Assembly (NCBI GenBank): GCA_964576765.1
Contig: CAZNWH010000009.1
Span: 1-37,778, forward strand
DNA length: 37,778 nt
Direction: 5' to 3'
Source: Hellea sp964576765
Lineage (GTDB): Bacteria > Pseudomonadota > Alphaproteobacteria > Caulobacterales > Maricaulaceae
Below are positions 1 through 8,015 of the stretch, piece after piece; positions within the stretch are counted from its first letter, which is position 1, and each line of letters opens with the position of its first letter. Under the pieces are notes generated by a model. The model saw nothing but the letters and a program-made list of their open reading frames with translations. It did not search any database and was not told the origin of the DNA. A program made the translations under genes and the position numbers.

Positions 1-48
1 CCGTATCTTTGATGAGTAATGTGCATCAAGGAGATTATATATGATATA

Positions 49-396
49 TCAGCCTTGTGTAAATTTAGGCGCGTCAATCACTAGAACTTGCACCTCTGAG
101 ATATCAATCCGAAGTTTCTTCGCCTTTGCATATTCTGGACTATTCCAGAACGCATTAATGGCCTCTCGGTTAGGCCATTCAGAAATGGCAACCGAAGCTC
201 CATCGCCCCAAGACCTGATACCATCGGGGCCTTCCAGCAAGGTTCCGCCCGGCGCGCGCATAATATAGCGGCCACCATATTTAGCAACCAAAGGCGCTGT
301 CGCCTGTGCATACCCTTTTATAAAAGCATCACGGTCATTAATTTTTGCAAAAATTATCATATAGGATCTGGTGTTACTCATTTTTATTTCACTCAT
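49..396 (-). CDS. DUF1330 family protein
   Basis: A small soluble protein of 115 residues with the DUF1330 (dimeric alpha/beta-barrel, ferredoxin-like) pattern: an initial strand SYMIIFAKIND, a helix containing FIKGYAQATAPLVAKYGG, a Gly-rich turn GGTLLEG, and the closing 'EWPNREAINAFWNSPEYAKAKKLR' type segment. Family members are typically about 95-100 residues with no agreed function. The open frame continues upstream to an ATG at 564, but residues before the Met at 396 do not look like the family and no ribosome site precedes 564. I therefore start at 396; the Met at 381 is equally possible. It lies 241 bases downstream of the symporter on the same strand, so it may or may not share its transcript. 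Family call fairly sure, start uncertain. Confidence 0.75.
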   Translation of the reverse strand: MSEIKMSNTRSYMIIFAKINDRDAFIKGYAQATAPLVAKYGGRYIMRAPGGTLLEGPDGIRSWGDGASVAISEWPNREAINAFWNSPEYAKAKKLRIDISEVQVLVIDAPKFTQG

Positions 397-637
397 TTGA
401 GGGTTTTCAAAATTTCTGGAGCCAATATATGGGCTATACACTTCAAATACGGGTGCAGTAATTTCCAATAATTCGATTAAATCTGCCCCTTTCACCACCG
501 ATAAAGCCAAATTTTTCTTTGCGCCTGCACTCACTGATAGACCCACATAGAATGATATGTGCATTATAGGTTAGACAGTCGAGGCAGGCTTCCAGAATTT
601 CTTTCCCAACATTATCGAAAAAACACCTCTCTTACTC

Positions 638-2038
638 TTATTTTATTCGGCCTATAAATAAGACCAATATTCCCACAAACCACGACACCCATTTTTCAAT
701 AACGTCTGCTCCGGAACCTGAGATATTGGAAAAGATAACGGCAATTGAGAATCCCAGCATGATAGATATCAAAACGAAATTTCCTTTTACGCGCCATCGT
801 AAACATTTTGTCAAAATTGTCGGCCCGAACGCTGCGCCAAGGGCAACCCAACTAAAAAGAACACGGCTAAAGATATCTTTGGGTAGATAAAGCGTGAGCA
901 TAACAGCAATTATGGCCACAGCGACCATAGCCACACGGCCAAACAATAAAGCATTCTTCGGGTTTGCATAATTTAGTCCCATATCATGGGACACGGCTGA
1001 CGCTGCCGCCAATAAGAGACTATCCACCGTTGACATAACCGCAGACAAAACCGCTGCCGTCACTACGCCTGCCAGAACAGCCGGAAGGTAGGCTTTCGCG
1101 GCAGCAAAAAACAAAGCTTCTTGCTCTGTTTCAACTCCCATGGCCCGCCCGGCAAAGGCCAGGCAAACAAGACCAGAATATATAATAATGCCCCATCCGA
1201 TTGTGATCGCTGCGCCTTTGCGTCTTTCATTAGAAGATTTAACTGCCATGATCCTATTAAGGAGTTGCGGTTGTCCCAAGGCCCCTAGACCTGTTCCAAA
1301 CAATCCCATAGCTGTACCAATTCCGGCCATACCAACAGCTTTTCCTGTAAAACTGAAATAATCAGGACTTTGACTCGAGTGAAGTGTCTCAGCAATAACA
1401 CCAAATCCACCCGCCGCACTGACAGCCGCTATCGGCACTATGATGCAAGCCAGCATCATCACAACGGCCTGCAATGCATCCGTAATAGACGCTGCCCAAA
1501 ATCCGCCCATCAGGCAGTAAATCAGAATAACAGCTGCGCCCAAAAGAATGGCCTCTGTAGTGTTCATACCGAAAACTTCGGTCAATGCATTTCCAGCGGC
1601 TTGAAATTGTGAACTAATGTAAAAGACAAAACAGAAAAGAATCATGAGGGCACAGATAATTCCGATTATCCTTTTCCACTTATCCGTCAAATCACCTGTA
1701 ATAAAATCAACAATAGTCAGATAACCCCGTTCAGATGTTTCCGCGTTAAGACGGGGACCTATGACGAGCCACGTCAGAAGATATCCTGCAAATATACCCG
1801 GAATGAGCCACAGACCGACTACTCCCTGTGCATAGACAACACCTGTAAACCCCAACAATACCCATGCCGAAGAGGTAGACGCAGCATATGATAACCCCGC
1901 TGTCCAAGCCCCAAGTCCTTGCCCTGCGAGAAAGAAGTCTTCTTCAGTTTTAACCCGTTTAGACGCCCAAAACCCAACGCCTAGCAAAATAACTTTATAC
2001 CCAATCAAGGTGATCAAGACGACCGTCGAGTTTGACAT
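638..2038 (-). CDS. Sodium:solute symporter (SSS family, PutP-like)
   Basis: An inner-membrane sodium-coupled transporter of 466 residues with about 12-13 hydrophobic segments. The N-terminal stretch around residues 40-75 (GLSYAASTSSAWVLLGFTG) corresponds to the conserved TM2 region that carries sodium and substrate ligands in PutP-type proteins. The GGFWAASITDALQAVVMM segment near residue 180 and the QPQLLNRIMAVKSS segment near 265 are also typical. Closest in feel to sodium/proline symporters, though slightly shorter than E. coli PutP (about 500). The ATG lies 2 bases after the stop of the molybdopterin oxidoreductase, so the two are almost certainly co-transcribed and translationally coupled. 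This suggests it imports the substrate of that enzyme or pathway, which is an inference. Substrate unknown; proline is not assured. Confidence 0.85.
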   Translation of the reverse strand: MSNSTVVLITLIGYKVILLGVGFWASKRVKTEEDFFLAGQGLGAWTAGLSYAASTSSAWVLLGFTGVVYAQGVVGLWLIPGIFAGYLLTWLVIGPRLNAETSERGYLTIVDFITGDLTDKWKRIIGIICALMILFCFVFYISSQFQAAGNALTEVFGMNTTEAILLGAAVILIYCLMGGFWAASITDALQAVVMMLACIIVPIAAVSAAGGFGVIAETLHSSQSPDYFSFTGKAVGMAGIGTAMGLFGTGLGALGQPQLLNRIMAVKSSNERRKGAAITIGWGIIIYSGLVCLAFAGRAMGVETEQEALFFAAAKAYLPAVLAGVVTAAVLSAVMSTVDSLLLAAASAVSHDMGLNYANPKNALLFGRVAMVAVAIIAVMLTLYLPKDIFSRVLFSWVALGAAFGPTILTKCLRWRVKGNFVLISIMLGFSIAVIFSNISGSGADVIEKWVSWFVGILVLFIGRIK

Positions 2039-2040
2039 AG

Positions 2041-4134
2041 TTAGGCAGCTTTTTTATTAGATTTTTTAATTGATACGGGCACACCGTTTAAAACCGCATT
2101 TCCCGACAAATCATCAACTATAGCTGGATCCGTCAAATCATTCATGGATACGCCGGGATTACCAGCAGCTACCGAGAGCTTAACACCCTTGCGATCATGG
2201 CCAAACCCATGTGGAATAGACACCACACCCGGCATGATATCTTCGGTGATTTCCGTTTCAATATCCACCGTGCCTACATGGTTATAAACGACCGCCATAT
2301 CACCATCATTTAGTCCTAGTGTTCCGGCGTCTTGCGGATTTATCATGAGGGTGCAACGATTTGGCCCTTTAAGCAGGCGGTGGCTATTATGAAGCCAGCT
2401 ATTATTAGACCGAATATGACGCCGTCCTATTAAGCTAAAATCACCTCGCATTTTATGACCTAAACTCGCTTTAAATTCAGCCAAATCTTTAAGCGGCATA
2501 TCTGGGGCGCAATGAATAAATTTATCTTCTGTCTTGAGCCGTTCAGGCAGGCGCGGCTTGAGTGGCCCCATATCATACCCGTTAGGGTGGGCTTCAACTT
2601 CCGCCAAAGTTATTTTATGCGGCGAAGCCTGCATCATTTGGTCAAGGATAATCCGCGGTTCTATTTTTTCCGGTACTTCATTTTCACCTTGGGCCAAACG
2701 AATAGCGCCCGTAAGGTCAGCCATAATCTCCCAGTCAGCTTTACTGCCTTCCTCTTGCTCAAAAAGAGCTGGCGAATAAGCAGCATAATTACGAATAGCG
2801 AGAGGCGTAAAAAAAAGCGGATAATGATCGCGTTCAAGCGGCCCGCAAGGAGGCAATATATAATCGGCATGACGCGTTGTTTCTGTCACAAACATATCAA
2901 TCGAAACCATCAGATCGAGTGTTTCCAGTGCGTCGTCAAGCTGCCTGCCACCTGGGGCCGATAAAACAGGATTGCCCGCTAATGTGAGCAAGGCCCCGAT
3001 TTGTCCCTCTCCGCCTGTCGTGATCTCAGGCGCTAGCTCTGCAGCAGGCAATTCACCTAAAACCTCAGGGCGCCCAGATAACCGTTGATGGTAACGTCCG
3101 TAAGAGCCTGTTCCGCTACGTTCCACGGGATCAATGATTGAGTCAGGGAACATAACGCCCCCTTCTCGGTCAACATTTCCTGTTGAGATATTTAAAAGCT
3201 GAATCAAATAATGATTGAGAGTTCCGTAACGCGTAACGGAGACGCCCATACGGCCATATACGATAGCAGGTTGTCCACTACCAAGCTCAGCGGCTATGCC
3301 CCGAAGGTCATCAGCAGGAACGCCACAATAAGCTGACAAATCATTAAGATTGAACTGGTGAATTTGCGCCCAAGCGGCATCCCAATCTTTAAGCATGGGC
3401 ATTAATCGCCCCGGATTAACAAGACCGGCTTCATCGAGCGCTAAGAGTAATCCGATGAATAAAGCTGTGTCCGTCCCTGGTTTTATGAAGTGATGGGCAT
3501 TGGAAACCTTGGCCGTTTCTGTCCGGCGAGGGTCAACAACAACAAATTTTCCGCCTCTGGCCTGCAAACGCTGAATGCGTTTTTTAACGTTCGGAACAGT
3601 CCAGAGAGATCCATTGGACGCCAAAGGATTGCCGCCAACGCAGAGCATATACATGGTTCGATCAATATCAGGGACAGGGTAAAGCGCGTTATGACCATAT
3701 ACCCATTTTTGACAAATCATATGTGGGAGCTGGTCGAGTGTTGAAGCAGAATAGATGCCTTTGCTCCCCCAAGACTTGGTCAAGCCGCGCATCGAAAATG
3801 CATTGGAATAATTATGTGCGTTAGGGTTTCCCAGATAAAGGGCAGCCGCCTTGGGGCCAGCAACAATCTCTTGATGCTTAGCTGCTATTTCTGACAAAGC
3901 TTGATCCCACGAAATTTCTTCCCAATTTTCATCAACCTTTTTAATGGGACGGCGCAGGCGATCAGGATCATTTTGAAGGTCAGGAATAGCTGTTGCTTTG
4001 GGACAGATATAACCTTCGGACAAAACATGCTCGGGATTACCTTTAACGGATGTCACCTTCCCATCTTCGACAGTCATCAACACACCACAATTCGCCTCGC
4101 ATAGATGGCACGTCCTTGCATGTATTTCAGTCAT
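2041..4134 (-). CDS. Molybdopterin oxidoreductase (bis-MGD, [4Fe-4S])
   Basis: A DMSO-reductase superfamily enzyme of 697 residues. The N-terminus carries the iron-sulfur signature C9-x2-C12-x3-C16-x27-C44, followed by the large MGD-binding core (MLCVGGNPLASNGS, VVVDPRRTETAK, KPGTDTALFIG) and a C-terminal molydopterin-dinucleotide-binding domain from about residue 570. There is no Tat signal, so it should be cytoplasmic. Reaction unknown: it resembles the large group of formate-dehydrogenase/nitrate-reductase-like 'MopB' proteins, and I cannot assign the molybdenum ligand with confidence. The start at 4134 is chosen because GGGGAAG lies just upstream. A longer frame to 4203 would extend past the candidate -10 sequence and has no family similarity. 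The partner electron carrier is not in the window. It is divergent from the YciI-like gene and coupled to the symporter. Confidence 0.9.
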   Translation of the reverse strand: MTEIHARTCHLCEANCGVLMTVEDGKVTSVKGNPEHVLSEGYICPKATAIPDLQNDPDRLRRPIKKVDENWEEISWDQALSEIAAKHQEIVAGPKAAALYLGNPNAHNYSNAFSMRGLTKSWGSKGIYSASTLDQLPHMICQKWVYGHNALYPVPDIDRTMYMLCVGGNPLASNGSLWTVPNVKKRIQRLQARGGKFVVVDPRRTETAKVSNAHHFIKPGTDTALFIGLLLALDEAGLVNPGRLMPMLKDWDAAWAQIHQFNLNDLSAYCGVPADDLRGIAAELGSGQPAIVYGRMGVSVTRYGTLNHYLIQLLNISTGNVDREGGVMFPDSIIDPVERSGTGSYGRYHQRLSGRPEVLGELPAAELAPEITTGGEGQIGALLTLAGNPVLSAPGGRQLDDALETLDLMVSIDMFVTETTRHADYILPPCGPLERDHYPLFFTPLAIRNYAAYSPALFEQEEGSKADWEIMADLTGAIRLAQGENEVPEKIEPRIILDQMMQASPHKITLAEVEAHPNGYDMGPLKPRLPERLKTEDKFIHCAPDMPLKDLAEFKASLGHKMRGDFSLIGRRHIRSNNSWLHNSHRLLKGPNRCTLMINPQDAGTLGLNDGDMAVVYNHVGTVDIETEITEDIMPGVVSIPHGFGHDRKGVKLSVAAGNPGVSMNDLTDPAIVDDLSGNAVLNGVPVSIKKSNKKAA

Positions 4135-4147
4135 GACTTCCCCTTTT

Positions 4148-4153
4148 ATTATA
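4148..4153 (-). promoter_or_regulatory. Candidate -10 box for the molybdopterin oxidoreductase operon
   Basis: Read on the minus strand this is a perfect TATAAT, 13 bases before the chosen start codon, so the leader would be about 6-8 bases and just include the ribosome site. No convincing -35 hexamer is seen 16-18 bases upstream, so this is tentative. Confidence 0.35.
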
Positions 4154-4255
4154 TAGCGCACTATGACTGGCCTCAGTGAATTATGCAATTGCTTGATATA
4201 CATCAGCGTGAAAAGTCAAAGCCATCCTTATATTCTGAAAACAAAGGAGCCAAAT

Positions 4256-4633
4256 ATGCCTAAAGCCAAACGTGTTTCAAAATTCGACAAACAATCCTTT
4301 ATGTTTACGTGCCTCGACGGCGCTAATACTGGCCCCTTACGGAGCAAACATCTATTTGCTCATCTTGACCATATTGAAGTTCATAATGAAAAATACCGGG
4401 TCGCAGGCCCAATGAGGCACTCACCTGACGGAGATATTTTTGGAAGTTTCTTTATCGTCGAAGCCAATAACGAAGATGAAGCATGGGCCTTAATGAAAGG
4501 CGATCCCTATATTTCCTCTGACATGTATGAAACGGTTATCGTCAATCATTTTGTTCCCGCATGCGGGGCATTACTAGGCGGAGTCATTTGGGATCAGGAT
4601 GAAATCCGTGCTAATATGAAAAAATATACATGA
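4256..4633 (+). CDS. YciI-like protein
   Basis: A protein of 125 residues with the YciI (dimeric alpha/beta-barrel) pattern: a first strand FMFTCLDG, a helix RSKHLFAHLDHIE with the conserved His (H32 or H36), a strand with AGPMRHSPDGDIFGSFFIVEA, and a GDPY motif at residues 82-85 whose Asp forms the His-Asp pair of the family. A C-terminal extension of about 25 residues (GALLGGVIWDQDEIRANMKKY) is beyond the usual domain. Start at 4256 follows AAAGGAG at good spacing; an upstream in-frame ATG at 4163 would overlap the divergent promoter region and is rejected. Family members include putative lyases or isomerases acting on small catabolites. Its stop is 4 bases from the convergent nitrilase homologue. 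Function here is unknown. Confidence 0.8.
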   Translation: MPKAKRVSKFDKQSFMFTCLDGANTGPLRSKHLFAHLDHIEVHNEKYRVAGPMRHSPDGDIFGSFFIVEANNEDEAWALMKGDPYISSDMYETVIVNHFVPACGALLGGVIWDQDEIRANMKKYT

Positions 4634-4637
4634 CGCC

Positions 4638-5678
4638 TTAAATAATGTTGATTTTCGATAATTTAAAAATCACCTTATCTTGCCGCTTTCTATAAAAATC
4701 TTTCTTGGGTGGATTAGAACCATCGCCTAGGGTTCCACTAGGATGCATGTCCAGTTTCGCGTATTCGCGCGCATAGAGCTGCATAGGTTGCCGCGCGAGC
4801 ATATTATCCATGCCATTTCTCTTGCGGCGATAGCGTAGCGCGACGATATCAATATCGGCGCAGGCCGTGATATTTTCTCCGCTTGGAGTTTCTGCTAATA
4901 TTATACCACGGTCATCAACAATCTGGCTTCGCGTATCTGTACTATAAGGCGCGAGGCTGGTTCCCGTGATACCTGCAGAATTAGCTGAAATCACATAACA
5001 TTGATTTTCTTGGGCTCGGGCAATTTTGGCAACATTTTTTGATGACATTAATGTACTCGCAGCCTCACTAGACGGGTGCAATATTACCTCAGCTCCTTTT
5101 GCTGCTAGAATACGGGATATCTCTGGATAACGAATCTCTTCACTTGCAAGCGCTGCTAACCTTCCTAAAGGCGTCTCCAAAACTGGAAATATCTCGTCTT
5201 CAGAATAATGTTTCAGATATTCATCCCACACATCGTAGGGCGACGGTGCATACATTGATACTAAACGACGATAGCGAAGTTCCACATTACCGCTCGGCGC
5301 TATTATAAAACTTGTCTGGAAATAAAGGTCCGGAAAATGGGTGTCGACTTCATATAAATTTCCGGCAAGATACAATCCTGTATCAGCCGCAATTTTTCCG
5401 AGCGCCCCATATTCCGGCCCGTGCATTTCAACGGCTGCTTTGCGCTGCCAATCTTTCGCGCTCTCCCTCGCTGGAAACCCAGTTAAAAAATATTCAGGCA
5501 TGCAGACTAATTTTAAGTCAGGTCCATGAAAGGCTAAGGCTGACATAATTTGACCCTTTATCCTCGCGATAGACCTCATCATGATAATGCGTGATTCTTC
5601 ACGAGACGCACAACGATTGACCGCTTTGCATTCAGTTTGCAGCGCAAGAGCTTTATATATTTGTGGCGTATCAGTCAT
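4638..5678 (-). CDS. Nitrilase-superfamily protein with altered catalytic triad
   Basis: A carbon-nitrogen hydrolase fold protein of 346 residues, closest in layout to aliphatic amidases (AmiE). The catalytic Glu is kept (E62 in LVCMPEYFLTG). The Lys position in the usual Y-R-K motif reads Y136-R137-R138, so Arg replaces Lys. The nucleophile position in the usual C-x-(D/E)-x-R-(F/Y)-P-E motif reads S179-E-E-I-R-Y-P-E, with an AGT codon, so Ser replaces Cys. Fold-stabilising features such as KGAEVILHPSSE and the AQENQCYVISAN strand are intact, and there is no frameshift. It may be a binding or regulatory relative, or use different chemistry; the usual amidase/nitrilase reaction should not be assumed. 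It is divergent from the aldehyde dehydrogenase across a gap with a tandem repeat. Confidence 0.8.
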   Translation of the reverse strand: MTDTPQIYKALALQTECKAVNRCASREESRIIMMRSIARIKGQIMSALAFHGPDLKLVCMPEYFLTGFPARESAKDWQRKAAVEMHGPEYGALGKIAADTGLYLAGNLYEVDTHFPDLYFQTSFIIAPSGNVELRYRRLVSMYAPSPYDVWDEYLKHYSEDEIFPVLETPLGRLAALASEEIRYPEISRILAAKGAEVILHPSSEAASTLMSSKNVAKIARAQENQCYVISANSAGITGTSLAPYSTDTRSQIVDDRGIILAETPSGENITACADIDIVALRYRRKRNGMDNMLARQPMQLYAREYAKLDMHPSGTLGDGSNPPKKDFYRKRQDKVIFKLSKINII

Positions 5679-5713
5679 CTTGCTCTTCTAACCTTTGCAC
5701 AGCGTTGGTTTTT

Positions 5714-5734
5714 GACCTAAGTCAGACCTTAGTC
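5714..5734. promoter_or_regulatory. Candidate operator: tandem 10-base repeat
   Basis: GACCTAAGTC and GACCTTAGTC lie in direct tandem with one base between, giving an 11-base period, about one helical turn. The same stretch also contains an inverted CTAAG/CTTAG pair (5717-5721 and 5728-5732). It sits in the 100-base divergent gap between the nitrilase homologue and the aldehyde dehydrogenase, where a shared operator would be expected. No regulator gene is nearby. Confidence 0.35.
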
Positions 5735-5778
5735 TTAGCGATACACATAGAACAAGGCAAACCACATAAGAGCTGTCC

Positions 5779-7197
5779 ATGAGCGAGATTATTGACGTTA
5801 AAAACCCCCGAACGGGTCAAGTCGATTATAAAATCAGAGCTATATACGCTGATGAGTTAGCTATTTTATCTGCGAATGCCCGCGCTGCTCAGATTGACTG
5901 GCAAGCAAGGGGGTTGGACGCGCGCTGCAAAGCTATTCTAAAACTCGCTGATACATTAGAGGCTAATGCAGCTCCTGTGATGAAAGCGCTTGAACTCGAC
6001 ACGGGACGGCGCAAAATGTCCCAAGGCGAAGTCTTTGGTGTTATCGCAAATTTACGTGCCTGGGCCGACCAAGCGGTAGGTCTCATGCCAAAAGGGGGGT
6101 GGACACAGGGACGCACGAAACCAAATTTCAAACACACAAATGACTATGTCCCCTATGCCTTAATCGGTGTTATCAGCCCTTGGAATTTTCCTATCACCCT
6201 CTCCTTTATTGACGCTATACCCGCTATGCTGGCTGGGGGTTGTGTTATTATCAAGCCCAGTGAAGTTACACCGCGCTTTGCTGATGCCCTTAGCCCTGTC
6301 ATTACGGAGGCTGGCTTTACAGATATTCTGACCTTTGTGCAGGGCGGCGGCGCGACAGGTGCGGCTCTAATTGATCACGTGGATTGCGTCTGCTTTACTG
6401 GCTCTGTCTCGACAGGCCGTAAAGTCGCGATCAAGGCGGCAGAAAATTTAATCCCGGCGAATTTAGAACTGGGTGGAAAAGACCCCTTAATCATTACTGA
6501 AAGCGCCAATATAGAAGAAGCCACAACGCTGGCCCTTCGCTCTTGTGTTTTAGCCACTGGCCAAGCTTGCCAATCCATAGAGCGGGTCTATGTCCCGCAA
6601 CGCCTGTATGAAAAGTTCACAATCAAGCTTGCGCAAAAAGCAAAAGAAGTGAAGTTAAATTATCCCGATATCTCACAGGGCCATATCGGACCCTTTATAT
6701 TTGATCATCAAGCCAATAAGGTCGCAGAGCAAATTACTGAAGCAAAATCCAAGGGCGCAAAAGTCTTGTCCGGCGGCGAAATATTGACTCATGGCGGAGG
6801 CCGCTGGCTTGAGCCAACAGTCATAACGGATGTCACACATGATATGAAAATCATGCGTGAAGAAACTTTTGGGCCCGTTATACCAGTGATGGCCTATGCG
6901 ACTATTGAAGACGCCATCCATCTGGCCAATGATACGGAATTTGGGCTGTCAGGGGGAGTTTATGCGGCCTCTATTGAAGAGGCTCACGCCATAGGGCAAC
7001 ACATCGAGGCGGGTGCTATCAGCCTCATGGACGCAGCCTTGACAGGACAATATTTCGAAGCCGGTAAACAAAGCGTCAAAAACTCAGGACTAGGAGCGTC
7101 GCGTATGGGCAACTCTGGCTTCTTGCGTTTCTTCCGTCAAAAGGCCTATATCGCTAATACGATAAACCCGCTGACATTGAATGATTTTGCTGAATGA
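5779..7197 (+). CDS. NAD(P)-dependent aldehyde dehydrogenase family protein
   Basis: A 472-residue aldehyde dehydrogenase oxidising an aldehyde to an acid (or thioester) in the cytoplasm. Landmarks: SPWNFP at 133-138 with the oxyanion Asn136, the nucleotide-binding FTGS at 206-209, general base Glu230 in LELGGK, catalytic nucleophile Cys264 in GQAC, and EETFGPV near 365. All catalytic residues are present, so it should be active. The substrate cannot be told from sequence. Its final codons overlap the start of the crotonase-family gene by 4 bases (ATGA), so the two are translated together and probably act in one pathway. It is divergent from the nitrilase homologue. Start at the ATG of MSEIID agrees with the family N-terminus. 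Confidence 0.92.
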   Translation: MSEIIDVKNPRTGQVDYKIRAIYADELAILSANARAAQIDWQARGLDARCKAILKLADTLEANAAPVMKALELDTGRRKMSQGEVFGVIANLRAWADQAVGLMPKGGWTQGRTKPNFKHTNDYVPYALIGVISPWNFPITLSFIDAIPAMLAGGCVIIKPSEVTPRFADALSPVITEAGFTDILTFVQGGGATGAALIDHVDCVCFTGSVSTGRKVAIKAAENLIPANLELGGKDPLIITESANIEEATTLALRSCVLATGQACQSIERVYVPQRLYEKFTIKLAQKAKEVKLNYPDISQGHIGPFIFDHQANKVAEQITEAKSKGAKVLSGGEILTHGGGRWLEPTVITDVTHDMKIMREETFGPVIPVMAYATIEDAIHLANDTEFGLSGGVYAASIEEAHAIGQHIEAGAISLMDAALTGQYFEAGKQSVKNSGLGASRMGNSGFLRFFRQKAYIANTINPLTLNDFAE

Positions 7198-7970
7198 CAA
7201 AAAATATCATATTTGACATGCTTACTCCAGCCATCGGGCAGCTCACACTGTCTCAACCTGCGCGGCGCAATGCACTTAATGCAAAAATGTGGGCAGACCT
7301 TCCCAAAATATTAAATAAAGCCACCAAAACCAAAAGCTTGCGCGCACTTATTGTGACAGGTGATGGTGATCATTTTGCCAGCGGGGCAGATATATCCGAA
7401 TTTGAAACATTATACGCCACAGCCTCCAGTGCTAAAAAAATCAGTGACGATATAGCCGCCGGTTTTAACGCCCTCGCCAGTTTTCCATTGCCAACCATCG
7501 CTATGATACGCGGCGCTTGCGTCGGAGGCGGCTGCGGGCTGGCGCTGTGTTGTGATATACGCTTTGCTGATAATACAGCCAAATTTGCGATTACCCCCGC
7601 TAAGCTTGGTCTTGTCTATCCCTTTTCTGACGTCCAGCGCTTGATTGAAACAGTAGGCATTCCCCATGCTAAAGATATCCTCCTGTCAGCTCGCCTCATT
7701 CAGGCAAAACCTGCCCGTAAAATGGGTCTCATTAATCAGCTTTTCAAAGTCGATAATCTCGAAGATAAAACATTAGAATATGCACAAGGTCTCACCTCCC
7801 TCTCGCCGCAATCACTTAAAGTCACCAAGCAAATGTTCGCCGCCTATCAAGCGGGCCAATCCAGCGAAACAGAACAAAGCATGGACTGGTTCCTCGACGG
7901 TTTTTCGAGTAAGGATTTCAAAAAGGGCTACAAAGCCTTTTTAACCAAACAAAAACCTGATTTTGACTAA
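7194..7970 (+). CDS. Crotonase-superfamily protein (enoyl-CoA hydratase/isomerase-like)
   Basis: A 258-residue crotonase-fold protein. The acyl-CoA oxyanion hole is recognisable (ASGADI at 62-67 and GACVGGG at 107-113). The two Glu residues that catalyse hydration in classical enoyl-CoA hydratase are absent: the GGCE position reads C114-G115 and the P-E-x-x-L-G position reads P135-A136-K137-L-G. It is therefore probably not a standard hydratase; isomerase, hydrolase, decarboxylase or another CoA chemistry is possible. Homologues with a PAKLG pattern are known as uncharacterised 'enoyl-CoA hydratase' proteins. It is translationally coupled to the aldehyde dehydrogenase by an ATGA overlap. Fold call is firm, reaction unknown. 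Confidence 0.88.
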   Translation: MTKNIIFDMLTPAIGQLTLSQPARRNALNAKMWADLPKILNKATKTKSLRALIVTGDGDHFASGADISEFETLYATASSAKKISDDIAAGFNALASFPLPTIAMIRGACVGGGCGLALCCDIRFADNTAKFAITPAKLGLVYPFSDVQRLIETVGIPHAKDILLSARLIQAKPARKMGLINQLFKVDNLEDKTLEYAQGLTSLSPQSLKVTKQMFAAYQAGQSSETEQSMDWFLDGFSSKDFKKGYKAFLTKQKPDFD

Positions 7971-8015
7971 GGCCTTTATAACGATTGGTCTCGGCTCTGA
8001 CTTGGACCCACTGGA

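Noticed and set aside
41..268. Plus-strand open frame opposite the DUF1330 gene
   Set aside because: Composition and lack of family features show it is the shadow of the minus-strand gene.
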